From: an uncultured Lachnospiraceae bacterium
Lineage (GTDB): Bacteria > Bacillota > Clostridia > Lachnospirales > Lachnospiraceae
DNA: 7,758 bases
NCBI GenBank assembly: GCA_902767235.1
Contig: CACXGR010000322.1
Coordinates: 1 to 7,758 of the forward strand
Direction: 5' to 3'
Shown: positions 5,401 to 7,758 of the stretch, piece by piece
Layout: each line of letters begins with the position of its first letter
Position numbering within the stretch: the first letter of the stretch is position 1
The notes under the pieces: model-generated
Databases searched by the model: none
Seen by the model: the letters and a program-made list of their open reading frames with translations, nothing else
Told to the model about the DNA's origin: nothing
Program-made: the position numbers and the translations under genes

Positions 5401-7491
5401 ATGAAAGTTTATACAACCGATAAGATCAGAAATGTCGTTCTTCTTGGCCACGGCGGTGCAGGAAAGACAACACTGGCAGAAGCGATGTGCTATCTTGCCG
5501 GGCTGACTTCAAGGGTAGGCCGCGTGGAAGACGGTAATACTGTCAGCGATTTTACCAAGGAGGAGCAGAAGAGAGGATTCTCGATCAAGACTTCTGTCAT
5601 CCCCGTCGAGTGGCAGGACTGCAAGATTAATATTCTGGACACTCCCGGATACTTTGACTTCGTAGGTGAAGTCGAAGAGGCGATCAGCGTAGCTGACGCA
5701 GCCATCATCGTTATTTCCGGCAAGGCCGGCGTCGAGGTAGGCACGGAGAGAGCATGGGATCTGTGCGAGAAGTACAACATCCCCAGAATGTTCTATGTAT
5801 CCGATATGGATATCGACAACGTTTCCTACCGCACCGTGGTTGAAAAGCTCTCTGAGATGTATGGCAAGAAGATCGCTCCCTTCAACTTCCCCTTCCGTGT
5901 GGACGAGAAGTTTGCGGGATATGTCAATGTCATTGCAGAGAAGGCATATGAGTGGAAAGATAAGGATGCCATTGAGTGCGCAGTTCCGGATTACAGCGAA
6001 GAGTATCTGGAGAACTACCGCGACACACTGATGGAGACTGTGGCGGAGACCAGCGAGGAGTTCATGGAGCGCTATTTTGAGGGCGACGTATTCTCCGAGG
6101 CAGAGATCAGATCCGCAGTCAGATCCCAGGTTCTGGACGGCTCGATCGTACCGGTCGAGATGGGCGCGAGCACGATCTGCCGCGGCGTCTACACGCTGAT
6201 GGACGATATCGTCAAGTACATGCCCAGCCCTGAGCACCGCTCTGTGAACGGCATCAACCTCAAGACAAATGAGATCTTCGAAGCCAACTTCGATTTCTCC
6301 AAGCCCAAGAGCGCTTACATCTTCAAGACGATCGTAGATCCTTTCATCGGAAGATATTCCCTGATCAAGGTCCGCTCCGGCGTCTTTAAGACAGATGATG
6401 TCGTTTATGACAGCTCTCTTGAGACGGAGATGAAGCTCGGCAAGCTCTACATCATGCAGGGCAACAAGACCTCTGAGATCCCGGAGCTGCACGCAGGCGA
6501 TCTGGGCGCAGTTGCCAAACTCGGCGACGCCAAGACCGGAGACACGCTCTCCACAAAGGCTACACCGATCCAGTACGGCAAGATGGAGATCTCCACACCT
6601 TACACCTACATCCGGTATAAGGCTAAGAATAAGAACGACGTGGATAAGATCGCACAGGCTATGGCCAAGATCTCCTCCGAGGATCCCACCTTCAAGATGG
6701 TGAACGACGCAGACAACAAGCAGACACTGATGTACGGTATCGGCGACATGCAGCTTGAAGTCGTCAAGAGCATGCTCAAGAACGAGTACAAGGTGGAAAT
6801 TGACACAATGGCTCCGAAGGTGGCTTACAGAGAGACCATCCGCAAGATGTCAGACGTGGAATACAAGTATAAGAAGCAGTCCGGCGGACACGGCCAGTAC
6901 GGTCACGTCAAGATGAAATACAGCCCTCTGGGAGACCAGACCAAAGCTTACGAGTTCAGCGACGAGGTCGTCGGCGGCAGCGTTCCCAAGAACTACTTCC
7001 CCGCCGTTGAGAAGGGTATCATCGATTCCGTACAGAGAGGACCTCTGGCAGGTTATCCCGTTGTCGGCGTCAACTGCGTGCTTTACGACGGATCCTACCA
7101 CCCGGTAGACTCTTCGGAAATGGCGTTCAAGACCGCTTCCGTCCAGGCCTTCAAGAAGGGCTTCATGGAAGCCAGCCCTGTTCTGCTTGAGCCCATCGTC
7201 AGCCTCAAGGTCACGATCCCGGATGCATACACCGGCGACGTGATGGGTGACCTCAACAAGAGACGCGGCAGAGTGCTGGGCATGAACCCCATCGGCGGCG
7301 GCAAGCAGGTCGTTGAGGCGGAAGTTCCTCAGTCCGAGCTGTTTGATTACTGCACCGTCCTTCGCTCCATGACCGGCGGACGCGGCGATTACGAGTATGA
7401 GTTCGCAAGATATGAGCAGGCACCCGCTGATATCCAGAACAAGGAAGTCGAAGCCAGAGCAGCACAGCTCGCCGAGGGCACAGACGACTGA
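5401..7491 (+). CDS. EF-G-like translational GTPase (EF-G-2 type paralogue)
   Basis: A 696-residue cytoplasmic GTPase with full five-domain EF-G architecture. It resembles the EF-G-2 paralogue of Thermus thermophilus more than canonical FusA. Visible in the G domain: P-loop GHGGAGKT (16-23), switch I region RGFSI (58-62), DTPGYFDF (80-87), SDMD (134-137) at the NKxD position, and a GAS near 255-257 at the G5 position. Domains II to III span about residues 295-470. Domain IV carries KKQSGGHGQYG (491-501) and YDGSYHPVDSSEMAF (562-576). Domain V carries RRGRVLGM (621-628) and TGGRG (658-662). The canonical EF-G catalytic His is Tyr (Y84), a feature shared with EF-G-2. The role of this paralogue is not settled; ribosome binding and an auxiliary translation function are inferred. 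The ATG at 5401 is preceded by GGAGG; the upstream in-frame TTG at 5341 lies before this SD and is unlikely. Lys codons are mostly AAG, consistent with good expression. A terminator follows. Confidence 0.9.
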   Translation: MKVYTTDKIRNVVLLGHGGAGKTTLAEAMCYLAGLTSRVGRVEDGNTVSDFTKEEQKRGFSIKTSVIPVEWQDCKINILDTPGYFDFVGEVEEAISVADAAIIVISGKAGVEVGTERAWDLCEKYNIPRMFYVSDMDIDNVSYRTVVEKLSEMYGKKIAPFNFPFRVDEKFAGYVNVIAEKAYEWKDKDAIECAVPDYSEEYLENYRDTLMETVAETSEEFMERYFEGDVFSEAEIRSAVRSQVLDGSIVPVEMGASTICRGVYTLMDDIVKYMPSPEHRSVNGINLKTNEIFEANFDFSKPKSAYIFKTIVDPFIGRYSLIKVRSGVFKTDDVVYDSSLETEMKLGKLYIMQGNKTSEIPELHAGDLGAVAKLGDAKTGDTLSTKATPIQYGKMEISTPYTYIRYKAKNKNDVDKIAQAMAKISSEDPTFKMVNDADNKQTLMYGIGDMQLEVVKSMLKNEYKVEIDTMAPKVAYRETIRKMSDVEYKYKKQSGGHGQYGHVKMKYSPLGDQTKAYEFSDEVVGGSVPKNYFPAVEKGIIDSVQRGPLAGYPVVGVNCVLYDGSYHPVDSSEMAFKTASVQAFKKGFMEASPVLLEPIVSLKVTIPDAYTGDVMGDLNKRRGRVLGMNPIGGGKQVVEAEVPQSELFDYCTVLRSMTGGRGDYEYEFARYEQAPADIQNKEVEARAAQLAEGTDD

Positions 7492-7543
7492 TCCTGACCG
7501 GCCAGGCCCTTTCAGGACCATCCGGATCATATGACAGACACAG

Positions 7544-7580
7544 AGTCGGGGTATATCGCAAGGATATATCCCGACTTTTT
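7544..7580 (+). terminator. Rho-independent terminator of the GTPase gene
   Basis: A 14-bp stem (7544-7557 with 7563-7576, one G-U pair) has a GCAAG loop. Its 3' arm runs into five T residues (7576-7580). It lies about 50 bases after the stop codon. Confidence 0.9.
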
Positions 7581-7614
7581 CGCGGTAAAACGTCAGAATC
7601 ATAAAGTATGAGGT

Positions 7615-7644
7615 TTGACAAAGCGATAGTGCGGGGATTAGAAT
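7615..7644 (+). promoter_or_regulatory. Sigma-A-type promoter upstream of the partial leuS
   Basis: A perfect -35 TTGACA (7615-7620), an 18-base spacer and -10 TAGAAT (7639-7644). The predicted start is near 7651, giving a leader of about 65 nt. It lies just beyond the preceding terminator, so the downstream gene begins a new transcription unit. Confidence 0.8.
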
Positions 7645-7650
7645 GTACAA

Positions 7651-7681
7651 GATGTTATCCTGCCTGTAAAAGGAGCACATC
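7651..7681 (+). other. 5'-terminal leader hairpin enclosing an SD-like motif
   Basis: GATGT (7651-7655) pairs with ACATC (7677-7681), and TCCT (7658-7661) pairs with AGGA (7671-7674). A 2x2 internal loop separates the two stems, and the terminal loop is 9 nt. The stem holds a decoy-like AAAGGAG (7668-7674). The real SD is the second AAGGAG at 7701-7706. At about 65 nt the leader is too short for a T-box. A role in mRNA stability or translation is speculative. Confidence 0.35.
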
Positions 7682-7715
7682 CTGAATCGATCATTATTTA
7701 AAGGAGCTGCATTTC

Positions 7716-7758
7716 ATGAAATACGATTTTAAGAAGATTGAACCCAAGTGGCAGAAGA
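7716..7758 (+). CDS. leuS: Leucyl-tRNA synthetase, N-terminal fragment (cut by window edge)
   Basis: Only 14 codons are present, reading MKYDFKKIEPKWQK. This matches the characteristic start of bacterial leucyl-tRNA synthetase, where a [YN]-x-[FH]-K-x-IE-x-KWQ pattern leads into the catalytic domain. LeuRS charges tRNA-Leu in the cytoplasm. The ATG at 7716 is preceded by AAGGAG (7701-7706), 9 bases away. Its own promoter (7615-7644) and a short hairpin leader precede it. The catalytic motifs (HIGH, KMSKS) lie beyond the window, so the identification rests on the N-terminal signature. Another class I synthetase such as ValRS is less likely. Confidence 0.7.
   Translation, partial: MKYDFKKIEPKWQK

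Noticed and set aside
5509..6492. 327-codon antisense open frame under the GTPase
   Set aside because: A shadow of a highly conserved EF-G coding region; no start signal or domain seen.
6850..7680. 276-codon antisense open frame reaching into the gap after the GTPase gene
   Set aside because: It runs through a + strand terminator and promoter, and most of it mirrors the conserved EF-G domains IV and V.

Overview
The window looks like a chromosomal stretch from a Gram-positive anaerobe of the class Clostridia, most likely a Lachnospiraceae-type gut bacterium. Four things point there: strong Shine-Dalgarno (SD) sites and sigma-A-like promoters, a DUF853 HerA-like ATPase, an EF-G-like GTPase of the type common in Clostridia, and a large exported surface protein with T-Q ester ('VaFE') repeats. 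The taxon is an inference from family resemblance and cannot be fixed from this sequence alone.

All genes lie on the + strand, in this order: (1) 13-1611, a HerA-like/DUF853 P-loop ATPase, followed by a clear terminator at 1689-1716; (2) a 428-base gap holding a near-consensus promoter (1749-1777) and a roughly 256-nt leader that can fold into several hairpins; (3) 2040-5180, a 1046-residue secreted, probably wall-anchored adhesin-like protein; (4) a 220-base gap with a promoter at 5296-5324; (5) 5401-7491, a 696-residue EF-G paralogue of the EF-G-2 type; (6) a terminator (7544-7580), a promoter (7615-7644) and a short hairpin leader; (7) 7716 to the window edge, the first 14 codons of what is probably leuS (leucyl-tRNA synthetase).

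The genes do not look like one operon. Promoters are visible upstream of the surface protein, the GTPase and the last gene, and clear terminators follow the ATPase and the GTPase. The surface protein is therefore a self-contained unit set among housekeeping-type genes, and no sortase or second pilin is in view. Its architecture is signal peptide, Ala/Glu/Pro-rich stalk with a 24-residue tandem repeat, putative thioester-like head, two CnaB/SpaA-like domains, three T-Q ester domains with complete cross-linking residue sets, a weak sorting-like motif, and a membrane segment.

The most interesting points are the long structured leader of the surface-protein gene, a possible thioester Cys/Gln pair in its head, its atypical C-terminal anchor, and the EF-G paralogue's altered GTPase motifs (catalytic His replaced by Tyr, NKxD replaced by SDMD). 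I found no CRISPR array, tRNA, rRNA, insertion sequence or attachment site.
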